Positions 40,140 to 63,073 of a DNA stretch of 64,000 nt are shown here, in pieces; positions within the stretch are counted from its first letter, which is position 1, and each line of letters starts with the position of its first letter. Source of the stretch: Cepaea nemoralis (lineage: Eukaryota; Mollusca; Gastropoda; Stylommatophora; Helicidae); contig JACEFZ010016149.1 in the NCBI GenBank assembly GCA_014155875.1, forward strand, positions 62,001-126,000. The letters run 5' to 3'. A program made the translations under genes and the position numbers. Below the pieces are notes generated by a model. It had not been told where the DNA came from and made no database searches. It worked only from the letters and a program-made list of their open reading frames with translations.

Positions 40140-42240
40140 GGTATGAAGTGTGGCAGTCTAAGTACTTCTTCATGCACCTTTAGATGTCAATCTGAATGTA
40201 GTTAAAGTAAGCTGCGGTCAACTTGAGCTTGATGATATCTCCATAGAACTTGTCCTCAAATGAAGCAGGTGTGGGTCAAAATATCTTTCTCTGTTCTGCA
40301 TATATTGGGCACTCCTGCAGCAAATGTTTAGCTGTCATTTTACCAGTTCTACAATTACATTCATCGGTATCTCCTATCTTTAGTTTATTGAACAAGTGGT
40401 ATTTCAGCCTGTTGTGTCCTGTGCGGAGTCTGAAGATTGCTACTTGTTCTCTTTGGTCGATTTTGTAATATGCATCATCCTTCTGATGGCCTGGATGCTC
40501 TGATTCCCATTTGGTTCTATAAGTGCTTTTTATCAACCTCTTTGCCTCATTATAGGTTATGTCTATGTCAGGCTGTGGTAGTCGTCCGCCCTCTTTTGCC
40601 AGTCTGTCAGCCTCTTCATTTCCAGGTATACTGCAATGTGATGGGATCCACTGTATTACAACTGTTTTGGATTTCTCGCATAGACCATGGAGTGCTGCTC
40701 TTAGGTCAGCTAGTTCTGTGCTGTTTTTGCTCTTTAGCATTGAGACAGCCGACTTTGCATCTGTGAAGATAGCTATTTGCTTCTCTTTATTTTCCTCCAT
40801 CAAGAGCATTTCTGCTGCAGTTTTCAAAGCCTCTACCTCCGCTTTGAAGTTACTTGAAAATTTTCCAGTTGCCATTGACTGTTTTTTTCCACTCCATTTA
40901 TTAAATTAAGAAGAATTCCTCCTCCTCCATTTTCTATTGAATTGTTGGCTGATCCATCTGTATATGCATGGGTCCAATTGCTGCTTCGGTAATGTTCTAT
41001 TATGTAGTTTAGGGTTATTTTTCTTCTTTCGGTTTCATGCTGAGTGTTCTTTTTCTCAATACGAGGAATGTTTTCTATCATCTCAGGCAGTTGCTGCTGT
41101 CTCCAAGCTGGGAACTTGTCTGCATTGTAAATGGGTTTGACTGTTGATATGTTAAGTATGGGATCTGCCCTAATCTTTCGTTTTGCAGTTTCTACAAAGT
41201 TGCTACGCTTCAGTCTTCCCTTTCCAAAACCACTAAACCTGTTATACATAGGGTGGTCTGTAAATCTTCTGAATTTTTCTGCTTGTTGCTGGGCTCTGCT
41301 ATCTCTTCTATCCTGCATTGGTTGTAAACAGGGGATCTTTTCTAGTTCATTAGTTCTGTCTAACAGGCTTCCAGTTATGATTCGCATTCCTTGGTTTTGG
41401 ACTTATTTTGTTAAAGTTTGACTTAGCTGCTGTTGCCCAAGCAGCGATGCCATATTCCAGTACTGGCCTCACCCGTCCAGTATATAACTTCTTGAGAACT
41501 TTCTCATCTGCTCCCCACGTTGTACCAGCAAGCTTTTTCATGATTGCCATTCTTTGCCTTGCGCTTGTTCGATTTTTCTCAACCCGTGTCTTCCATGTCA
41601 GGCGACGATCAAAGGTGACTCCTAGATAGTTTGGATTTTCTTCATGGCGCAATATTTTTTCCATTCAATACCAGCTTAAGTTGCTGAGTTATATTTGAGA
41701 GGGAGAACACTGTACATGTAGTTTTCTCTTCACTTATCTTCAATAGCCATGATTTTGACCAGACCTCTAGCGCTAATAGGGCTTGCTGTATTCTGCTGTT
41801 CAGCTGTACTAATATATTCTTCAGATGTCCATATGGCTAGTCTTTGGGACTGGTATTAGTATAGCTTCCTTCCATGCCTGTGAGACTATTCCTCTCTTCT
41901 AGCTGTTATAACTGTTGGTAGTGTCTTTTTTTCCTTCGTGCCTAATCCTATTAGCATTTCATTTGTGATTCCATCCTTTCCTGGTGATTTCTTCTTTTTA
42001 GGGTATTCATTGCCTCTTCCATTGTTAGATTTGCCATCATATATTCTGCTGCTGTCTCTGTATTACAATGATGTATCTGTTATCTTTGATTGCTTTCTTC
42101 TGTTTGGTTGTAATATCAATGTGGTTTGCACTAGCATTGTGTTCCATTGGTGCATTTGAAGTCTTTTTTTCTGTAAGCAAGGCATTTCCTTGTTAGTTAT
42201 TTGTTTGTTTCTAGGTCCTTCATTGTTCAGGCTGCCGCTG
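40140..42240 (-). mobile_element. LINE-I: degraded RT-RNase H LINE with internal deletion
   Basis: A minus-strand LINE related to LINE-C but a different family. The reading path is broken into 42240-41840 (linker and first RT block, GKDGITNEM-like), 41840-41350 (after the RT catalytic core; SEE, YLGVTFDRRLTW), 41387-40833 (thumb to first RNase H motif AYTDGSANNS) and 40875-40276 (AEVEAL, IFTDAKSAV, WIPSHCSIPGNEEADRLA, then HLLQECPIY). The RT palm with the YADD box is missing at about 41840. At least two frameshifts are visible. Confidence 0.82.
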
Positions 42241-42585
42241 TCCGATTTAGTTGAAGCCTTCTGGGACACCAAGAACCAAAAAAGTGTGATGCATAAATCA
42301 TAATGGCGGTGACCATAGGTTTGAAAAGAAATCTTTAGAGAACCAGTAAGCCAGGAACAAATAAACATCTGTGAACATGGCATAGAGACATGTCATGCAC
42401 CTTGCAATTCAAAAGGTTCGGTCTGGATCACTTTCTTTGCACATGGATATCTGCACAAGCGCGCCAGTCTTCTCTCATAGTTCATACAAGGAGAATCTCA
42501 GAACAGCACACAAACTCCATAGCACAGACGAGGGCCCAAATGTGACACACCAGAATTACGGACAATAAATATGCTTCTGTGGGTA
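42241..42585. other. Intergenic, no recognisable element
   Basis: Unique-looking sequence; no domain, tandem repeat or family match seen. Confidence 0.4.
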
Positions 42586-42589
42586 GGTT

Positions 42590-43490
42590 TTCAAATTTAA
42601 CCCGCCTGAACTTCTATTTGCAGACAATCAGTGCCTGTTTTGCAGTGAATAGGGCAGACTTCAAAATCATAATAATCTGGGTTCTTCTTCTTCTTCGTTC
42701 ATCCGGAGTTTTTTTTTCGGACGTGATTGCGTTGTGCCTGTTTACAGCAGAGCTGCGTCCTTGCGCCATTAGGCCGACACATCCGACTTCTGCGGGCATT
42801 TGTTGACCAGGTTAACCTTCCCGGGGATAATAATCTGGGTTCAACATGCAGCAGATACAATGAGTATAAATAAAGCCAAAACCGAAGTAATGCAAGTTAG
42901 CAGATCGCCGGGCCCACTAAGAATACGATAAATAACACAACTCTGAAACAAAAAGAATTCAAATATTTTGGAAATATGATCACAGAAGATGACAGATTGG
43001 TCAGAGTAATCGAAATCAGATGTCAAAAAGCTAGTGCAATTACATAACTATCATCCTTACTGAAACATTCAAATATACCCATGTTCGCAAAACGACAGAT
43101 AATAAACAGCATATTCACACCAACCCTATGCTACCAATCTCAAACTTGGACTTTACCCAAATCACACTTTCGCAAAATTAACACCTGCTAGATGAGATGC
43201 CTGAGGAGAACAACTTAATAATCCGAGACCGAGTAAGAAATACTGTTATCAGACAGAGCAGGATCAACACTTTGTGCCACATTTATTGAAAGACAGAAGA
43301 TCAAGTGGTTTGGTCATGTTAGAATGCAACACCAACTACCATCACTGGCCTTAAATCAAAGATCATCTGCGACATGACCAACAGGACGTCCAAGAAGAAA
43401 ATGGATTGGCTACATTAAAGACATTGTACAATCACACGGAATGTCACTATCCAGTGTTGCGCACCACGACACTTGCGGCAGAAGTGGAAG
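42590..43490 (+). mobile_element. LINE-H fragment, split by SINE-X
   Basis: Starts near an LLFADN block (mutated FADD box) and after the SINE-X continues with FKYFGNMITEDDRL, KWFGHVRMQ and GRPRRKWIGYIKDI in broken frames. This is the RT palm to C-terminus of an RTE/CR1-like LINE. Confidence 0.68.
42684..42826 (-). mobile_element. SINE-X with 15-bp TSD
   Basis: The best-preserved SINE-X here, 143 bp, with a GAA tail on the minus strand and CCCGGGAAGGTTAACCTGG at its 5' end. Flanks ATAATAATCTGGGTT at 42669-42683 and 42827-42841 are identical. Confidence 0.93.
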
Positions 43491-43774
43491 ATGATGATGA
43501 TGAACAGCTCTTATGGCCACCATTTTTATGATCCTTGTCCAAACAGACATCCAAACCAATATTCTAGGATCAGAGTGGAGAGCACCCCCATATCTTATTT
43601 TGTAAAAATCCACACTGACATGCTCGGTTATACCACTCAAAAGGCTTCAATCAACCACACAAGACCAAGAATTTAAATTCAAACATTTAATTATATGACA
43701 TTCAAAATGTACAAGTGGTATAATTAACATTATAAATGACATTAGCATATGTACAATAATTGGCATCAAGTTCT

Positions 43775-43905
43775 TTTGTGTTTATGATGGTATGAGCGCC
43801 GACCGAGAAAACAATGACAACACTACTTAATATAAACTTGCCAAGTAAACCACAGACAGCCGATAAATGCTGGTGTTGATTGCTATGTCCTGCATAGAAC
43901 CTTTA
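43775..43905 (+). mobile_element. S2 SINE, 5'-truncated and diverged
   Basis: Contains ATGGTATGAGCGCCGACCGA, CTTGCCAAGTAAACCACAGA and GGTGTTGATTGCTATGTCC of the S2 body. Confidence 0.65.
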
Positions 43906-44829
43906 ATAGACACATTTTAAGCCAACGAAAGAAGAAGAAAATGTACAGCAGCTGTAAATTTGTTACTGGGGTTTGATGTGGCTAAATGGGCTTGATGTGA
44001 TATGTTTGAGGGCATATGCTACATTGGTAGTTCTGTAGTTTCAATAATCAAAATACTGGACACCATATTTAATTATTTCTACAAGATGTACGTATGTACA
44101 AGCGACTAAAACCAGTCAGTATAATTTGCATGTGAAGGGGAAAAAAACTTTCTGTCCCAGGCAAGTGTTATAAAATAGTTGTGCATAGATGTTTAGCAAG
44201 GCACATGATGTCAGAAGTAGATAACAGAATAAAGTTTTAAAACAACTGGACATTATTAAAAAGGGGCTAAGGAGAGAGAAACCACAGCAGAACAAAGTGA
44301 AATAACCAGTTGTGAGTAAAAACCCTAGCTAAAAAGGGTGGAATAAAATGATACTACCCCGCTGTGGGTAAAAGTTAAAGTTTACTAACCCGATGTGGCC
44401 AAAAGGAGTAAAAACTTGCTAGAACAGGGTGACTTAAAACCTAACCTGGAGTTAAGTACTTAAGTACTTGCTTGGCACACAAAGAGCTACATGACAAGTG
44501 CTACAATTTTAGTAGCACACCACAAGTATGTACACAATATGTACATGTAATGCAATAGCAGATACTGCTACAGGAGTGAAATGATCAAGACATATTGGCC
44601 ACGTAGACTAAGTCACTTCCTCATATTTTCCGTTTCTACTCCAATCGATAGCAGGTACTGCTACTCTCCATCATCACAAATGCTATATTTCATTAGAAAG
44701 GAACATGCATGAAGAATGAGGTCAGACTAGACCTGATAATTTACACAAATATTTACAAGTCTAACAACCAACAAGTCATATATCAGGTACATCACAAATC
44801 CAATGAAACAAACGCTGCCAACTGTAGCC
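43906..44829 (-). other. Downstream region of DDX39B, possible 3' UTR
   Basis: Begins right after the DDX39B stop on the minus strand. A LINE-G-like 3' motif sits at 43960-44045. I found no clear AATAAA on the minus strand close to the stop, so the 3' end is not placed. Confidence 0.35.
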
Positions 44830-55863
<11,034 letters not shown>

Positions 55864-56727
55864 CTGTAACAAAATATGAAAAGGCACATTAAACAAAGCC
55901 TGGCATGGCACATGATGATGATTAACTAATTAACAGGGAGACCTCTGGCTAGATGTCCACAGGCAATAATCTCAGTTCTTAGAAACACTGACACATATAT
56001 GAACGCAGAAAAAGAAGAAACATTGACACTATGATTGTAAGACAATGTAGGAGCAAAGATAGTAAGCTCATGTATACAATGGCTGCTTGAATGTGAAAGA
56101 CACTGCAGTAAATCAGTAGCAAACAATCTCTGGATACTGAAAGCAGTTGGTGTATAGAACACCAAGAAGGTAGCACAGAACAGGTTTCAGTTAAGACATT
56201 GGCAACGGGTTTAGATACAACACGATAATATGGCAATCAGAAAAAATGATACAATATCAAAGCAGAGATTACAGCCCTGCTCAAATCTCTAGCCTAAATA
56301 CATTATCATCACTTTGCCACAGTTCATCAGAGAAGGTATCAATTTAAGCTTAATAAGTATCTAAATAAACATTTCTGTAGAGGCAAACAGAAGCAATAAT
56401 TTCAGTTATAAGTGGCAATAATGTTGGAATGACAGTAAATTAAAGACAATGCAACATCATATGAAAAGAAGTCGCAGACACATGATTGTAGCCAGGTGCA
56501 CTACCACAAGACAGGCATAGAACAAGGTTAAACTATACCAGTCAGACATCTTATGTTTACACAGTTACTCTATGGCAATCAGAAATAATGATGCAATATC
56601 AAAACAGAGATTACAACCCTGTTCAGATCTCTAGCCTAAATACATTATCATCACTTTGCCACAGACAGGTATCAGTTTATGCATAATAAGTTCTAAGTAA
56701 CAAACATCTCTGATGAGGTGAAAAAGG

Positions 56728-56930
56728 TTAGATGCATATCCTTATAGGATGTAGTTAACCCCAGCATTTTTCGAAAAGCATTCATACCATTATATTATCA
56801 AAACCAGTGTTAGGCGGCATTCTCCCAAATTATCGCAGCGGTTTCGAGCGTCATGTGAGGGATTACTAATCACGTTTGGTGGCCCCCTCACCACATTTGG
56901 CAGTAATTTGGTAAGGGGGCTGTGCTGCAT
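56728..56930 (-). mobile_element. S2-like SINE inside satellite unit 1 (repeated in each unit)
   Basis: The reverse complement has an S2 order: GTAATCCCTCACATGACG, a B-box-like GCTCGAAACC, GCGATAATTTGGGAGAA, AATGGTATGAATGC, ATGCTGGGGTTAACTAC and GGATATGCAT. Equivalent copies lie about 1,895 bp further on in each unit (near 58625, 60520, 62415). Confidence 0.72.
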
Positions 56931-57002
56931 CTCTTGAGAACAAGCAGCCAACACTAACAATTGTAGCAAGGTGCATTACCATAAAACTAGTTTAAACATG
57001 AC

Positions 57003-57387
57003 CAGTGGTTCTCAATTGGTAGGGAATTCCTCCCTAGGGGGCAATTTTAGGGTTGTTAGGGGAGGAATTAAGATTATTTCAAGATCACGCTAATACAAGA
57101 AACCGATTCCTTGATATTGTTTTTCCCTCCATACTTTACGGTTCTGTACTCCTCGCGTTTCTGATATTCGTCTTATAACGTAAGTAGACCCACAAATCAC
57201 TCTTTATGTAGACGTTTAAACTTGTTCTAGTATGTGTTACTAAAGTTAGCTTCCATTTGTACATATACTATGTAGGGGCAGGGTGGGGGAGGGGGGAATT
57301 TATAGGGAGGAAATACGAAAGGGGAGGAATGACATTCTCAACATATGGTGATGGGTGGAAGGGGCCAAAAAATGTTGAGAACTACTG
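57003..57387. mobile_element. hAT-type MITE in satellite unit 1
   Basis: Ends are CAGTGGTTCTCAA and TTGAGAACTACTG, terminal inverted repeats of the kind seen in hAT elements. The 8 bp on each side (AACATGAC and AACTAGAC) match at 6 of 8, in line with an old 8-bp target duplication. 385 bp, G-rich ends, no coding capacity. Confidence 0.8.
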
Positions 57388-58898
57388 AACTAGACTGATC
57401 AGACAGTCTTGTTATGTTTGCACGGTTACTCTATGGCAATCAGAAATATAAATGAAATATCAAAGCAGAGAATACAACCCTGCTCAAATCTCTAGCCTAA
57501 ACACATTATCATCACTTTGCCACACTTCAACTGAGAAGATACTGGTTTATACTTAATACAATAAGTACCTGATTAACAGACATTTATAATTAGGTAAACA
57601 AAAGCAATCATTTCAGTTCTAAGGGATAATATTGGAATGACAGTAAACTAAAGGCAATGCTACATCCCATGAAAACAAGTTGAAGACACATTATTGTAGA
57701 CATGTGCACTACCACAAGACATGCAAGAACGAGGTTTAAATGAATGGTCAGACATCTTATTTACAAGAGGTTACCCTATGGCAATCAGAAAAAAAACTAA
57801 TGCAATATTATGGCAACATGTTTACATACAAGGTTTTACAATGGCAATCAGATAAAAATGATGCAATATCAAAGCAGAGATTACAGCCCTGCTCAAATCT
57901 CTAGCCTAAATACAGTATCATCAGTTTGCCACTTCGACCGAGAAGATATTAGTTTATACTTAATACAATAAGTACATGAATAATAAGACTGGTCAGACAT
58001 CTTATTTAAAAGAGGTCACTATATGAAAATGAAGAAAACATGCAATATCACTGTAACATGTTTAGATACAAGACTACCAAGGCAATGAAGAAAAATAATG
58101 CAACATGTTTAGATACAAGACATACAGCAATCAGAAAAAATATGATGCAATATCAAAGCAGAGATTACAACCCTGCTCAGATCTCTAGCCTAAATACATT
58201 ATCATCACTTTGCCAAAGTTCAACAGAGAAGGTATCAATTTATGCTTAATAAGTATCTAAATAAACATCTCTGTATAGGTAAACAAAAGCAATAATTTCA
58301 GTTATAAGGGGCAATAATGTTGGAATGACAGTAAATTAAAGACAATGCAACATCATATGAAAAGAAGTCGCAGACACATGATTGTAGCCAGGTGCACTAC
58401 CACAAGACAGGCATAGAACAAGGTTAAACTATACCAGTCAGACATCTTATGTTTACACAGTTACTCTATGGCAATCAGAAATAATGATGCAATATCAAAA
58501 CAGAGATTACAACCCTGTTCAGATCTCTAGCCTAAATACATTATCATCACTTTGCCACAGACAGGTATCAGTTTATGCATAATAAGTTCTAAGTAACAAA
58601 CATCTCTGATGAGGTGAAAAAGGTTAGATGCATATCCTTATAGGATGTAGTTAACCCCAGCATTTTTCGAAAAGCATTCATACCATTATATTATCAAAAC
58701 CAGTGTTAGGCGGCATTCTCCCAAATTATCGCAGCGGTTTCGAGCGTCATGTGAGGGATTACTAATCACGTTTGGTGGCCCCCTCACCACATTTGGCAGT
58801 AATTTGGTAAGGGGGCTGTGCTGCATCTCTTGAGAACAAGCAGCCAACACTAACAATTGTAGCAAGGTGCATTACCATAAAACTAGTTTAAACATGAC

Positions 58899-59283
58899 CA
58901 GTGGTTCTCAATTGGTAGGGAATTCCTCCCTAGGGGGCAATTTTAGGGTTGTTAGGGGAGGAATTAAGATTATTTCAAGATCACGCTAATACAAGAACCG
59001 ATTCCTTGATATTGTTTTTTCCCTCCATACTTTACGGTTCTGTACTCCTCGCGTTTCTGATATTCGTCTTATAACGTAAGTAGACCCACAAATCACTCTT
59101 TATGTAGACGTTTAAACTTGTTCTAGTATGTGTTACTAAAGTTAGCTTCCATTTGTACATATACTATGTAGGGGCAGGGTGGGGGAGGGGGGAATTTATA
59201 GGGAGGAAATACGAAAGGGGAGGAATGACATTCTCAACATATGGTGATGGGTGGAAGGGGCCAAAAAATGTTGAGAACTACTG
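58899..59283. mobile_element. hAT-type MITE, satellite unit 2
   Basis: Copy of the MITE at 57003, displaced by 1,896 bp with the same flanks, so it was multiplied by satellite amplification and not by new transposition. Confidence 0.8.
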
Positions 59284-60793
59284 AACTAGACTGATCAGAC
59301 AGTCTTGTTATGTTTGCACGGTTACTCTATGGCAATCAGAAATATAAATGAAATATCAAAGCAGAGAATACAACCCTGCTCAAATCTCTAGCCTAAACAC
59401 ATTATCATCACTTTGCCACACTTCAACTGAGAAGATACTGGTTTATACTTAATACAATAAGTACCTGATTAACAGACATTTATAATTAGGTAAACAAAAG
59501 CAATCATTTCAGTTCTAAGGGATAATATTGGAATGACAGTAAACTAAAGGCAATGCTACATCCCATGAAAACAAGTTGAAGACACATTATTGTAGACATG
59601 TGCACTACCACAAGACATGCAAGAACGAGGTTAAATGAATGGTCAGACATCTTATTTACAAGAGGTTACCCTATGGCAATCAGAAAAAAAACTAATGCAA
59701 TATTATGGCAACATGTTTACATACAAGGTTTTACAATGGCAATCAGATAAAAATGATGCAATATCAAAGCAGAGATTACAGCCCTGCTCAAATCTCTAGC
59801 CTAAATACAGTATCATCAGTTTGCCACTTCGACCGAGAAGATATTAGTTTATACTTAATACAATAAGTACATGAATAATAAGACTGGTCAGACATCTTAT
59901 TTAAAAGAGGTCACTATATGAAAATGAAGAAAACATGCAATATCACTGTAACATGTTTAGATACAAGACTACCAAGGCAATGAAGAAAAATAATGCAACA
60001 TGTTTAGATACAAGACATACAGCAATCAGAAAAAATATGATGCAATATCAAAGCAGAGATTACAACCCTGCTCAGATCTCTAGCCTAAATACATTATCAT
60101 CACTTTGCCAAAGTTCAACAGAGAAGGTATCAATTTATGCTTAATAAGTATCTAAATAAACATCTCTGTATAGGTAAACAAAAGCAATAATTTCAGTTAT
60201 AAGGGGCAATAATGTTGGAATGACAGTAAATTAAAGACAATGCAACATCATATGAAAAGAAGTCGCAGACACATGATTGTAGCCAGGTGCACTACCACAA
60301 GACAGGCATAGAACAAGGTTAAACTATACCAGTCAGACATCTTATGTTTACACAGTTACTCTATGGCAATCAGAAATAATGATGCAATATCAAAACAGAG
60401 ATTACAACCCTGTTCAGATCTCTAGCCTAAATACATTATCATCACTTTGCCACAGACAGGTATCAGTTTATGCATAATAAGTTCTAAGTAACAAACATCT
60501 CTGATGAGGTGAAAAAGGTTAGATGCATATCCTTATAGGATGTAGTTAACCCCAGCATTTTTCGAAAAGCATTCATACCATTATATTATCAAAACCAGTG
60601 TTAGGCGGCATTCTCCCAAATTATCGCAGCGGTTTCGAGCGTCATGTGAGGGATTACTAATCACGTTTGGTGGCCCCCTCACCACATTTGGCAGTAATTT
60701 GGTAAGGGGGCTGTGCTGCATCTCTTGAGAACAAGCAGCCAACACTAACAATTGTAGCAAGGTGCATTACCATAAAACTAGTTTAAACATGAC

Positions 60794-61178
60794 CAGTGGT
60801 TCTCAATTGGTAGGGAATTCCTCCCTAGGGGGCAATTTTAGGGTTGTTAGGGGAGGAATTAAGATTATTTCAAGATCACGCTAATACAAGAACCGATTCC
60901 TTGATATTGTTTTTCCCTCCATACTTTACGGTTCTGTACTCCTCGCGTTTCTGATATTCGTCTTATAACGTAAGTAGACCCACAAATCACTCTTTATGTA
61001 GACGTTTTAAACTTGTTCTAGTATGTGTTACTAAAGTTAGCTTCCATTTGTACATATACTATGTAGGGGCAGGGTGGGGGAGGGGGGAATTTATAGGGAG
61101 GAAATACGAAAGGGGAGGAATGACATTCTCAACATATGGTGATGGGTGGAAGGGGCCAAAAAATGTTGAGAACTACTG
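60794..61178. mobile_element. hAT-type MITE, satellite unit 3
   Basis: Third copy at the same place in the unit, flanks unchanged. Confidence 0.8.
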
Positions 61179-62689
61179 AACTAGACTGATCAGACAGTCT
61201 TGTTATGTTTGCACGGTTACTCTATGGCAATCAGAAATATAAATGAAATATCAAAGCAGAGAATACAACCCTGCTCAAATCTCTAGCCTAAACACATTAT
61301 CATCACTTTGCCACACTTCAACTGAGAAGATACTGGTTTATACTTAATACAATAAGTACCTGATTAACAGACATTTATAATTAGGTAAACAAAAGCAATC
61401 ATTTCAGTTCTAAGGGATAATATTGGAATGACAGTAAACTAAAGGCAATGCTACATCCCATGAAAACAAGTTGAAGACACATTATTGTAGACATGTGCAC
61501 TACCACAAGACATGCAAGAACGAGGTTAAATGAATGGTCAGACATCTTATTTACAAGAGGTTACCCTATGGCAATCAGAAAAAAAACTAATGCAATATTA
61601 TGGCAACATGTTTACATACAAGGTTTTACAATGGCAATCAGATAAAAATGATGCAATATCAAAGCAGAGATTACAGCCCTGCTCAAATCTCTAGCCTAAA
61701 TACAGTATCATCAGTTTGCCACTTCGACCGAGAAGATATTAGTTTATACTTAATACAATAAGTACATGAATAATAAGACTGGTCAGACATCTTATTTAAA
61801 AGAGGTCACTATATGAAAATGAAGAAAACATGCAATATCACTGTAACATGTTTAGATACAAGACTACCAAGGCAATGAAGAAAAATAATGCAACATGTTT
61901 AGATACAAGACATACAGCAATCAGAAAAAATATGATGCAATATCAAAGCAGAGATTACAACCCTGCTCAGATCTCTAGCCTAAATACATTATCATCACTT
62001 TGCCAAAGTTCAACAGAGAAGGTATCAATTTATGCTTAATAAGTATCTAAATAAACATCTCTGTATAGGTAAACAAAAGCAATAATTTCAGTTATAAGGG
62101 GCAATAATGTTGGAATGACAGTAAATTAAAGACAATGCAACATCATATGAAAAGAAGTCGCAGACACATGATTGTAGCCAGGTGCACTACCACAAGACAG
62201 GCATAGAACAAGGTTAAACTATACCAGTCAGACATCTTATGTTTACACAGTTACTCTATGGCAATCAGAAATAATGATGCAATATCAAAACAGAGATTAC
62301 AACCCTGTTCAGATCTCTAGCCTAAATACATTATCATCACTTTGCCACAGACAGGTATCAGTTTATGCATAATAAGTTCTAAGTAACAAACATCTCTGAT
62401 GAGGTGAAAAAGGTTAGATGCATATCCTTATAGGATGTAGTTAACCCCAGCATTTTTTCGAAAAGCATTCATACCATTATATTATCAAAACCAGTGTTAG
62501 GCGGCATTCTCCCAAATTATCGCAGCGGTTTCGAGCGTCATGTGAGGGATTACTAATCACGTTTGGTGGCCCCCTCACCACATTTGGCAGTAATTTGGTA
62601 AGGGGGCTGTGCTGCATCTCTTGAGAACAAGCAGCCAACACTAACAATTGTAGCAAGGTGCATTACCATAAAACTAGTTTAAACATGAC

Positions 62690-63073
62690 CAGTGGTTCTC
62701 AATTGGTAGGGAATTCCTCCCTAGGGGGCAATTTTAGGGTTGTTAGGGGAGGAATTAAGATTATTTCAAGATCACGCTAATACAAGAACCGATTCCTTGA
62801 TATTGTTTTTCCCTCCATACTTTACGGTTCTGTACTCCTCGCGTTTCTGATATTCGTCTTATAACGTAAGTAGACCCACAAATCACTCTTTATGTAGACG
62901 TTTAAACTTGTTCTAGTATGTGTTACTAAAGTTAGCTTCCATTTGTACATATACTATGTAGGGGCAGGGTGGGGGAGGGGGGAATTTATAGGGAGGAAAT
63001 ACGAAAGGGGAGGAATGACATTCTCAACATATGGTGATGGGTGGAAGGGGCCAAAAAATGTTGAGAACTACTG
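62690..63073. mobile_element. hAT-type MITE, satellite unit 4
   Basis: Fourth copy at the same place in the unit, flanks unchanged; one base shorter. Confidence 0.8.

Noticed and set aside
58040..58249. A 69-codon open frame repeated exactly at 59935, 61830 and 63728
   Set aside because: The frames recur because they sit in a 1,895-bp satellite unit. The product has no domain and crosses monomer boundaries.
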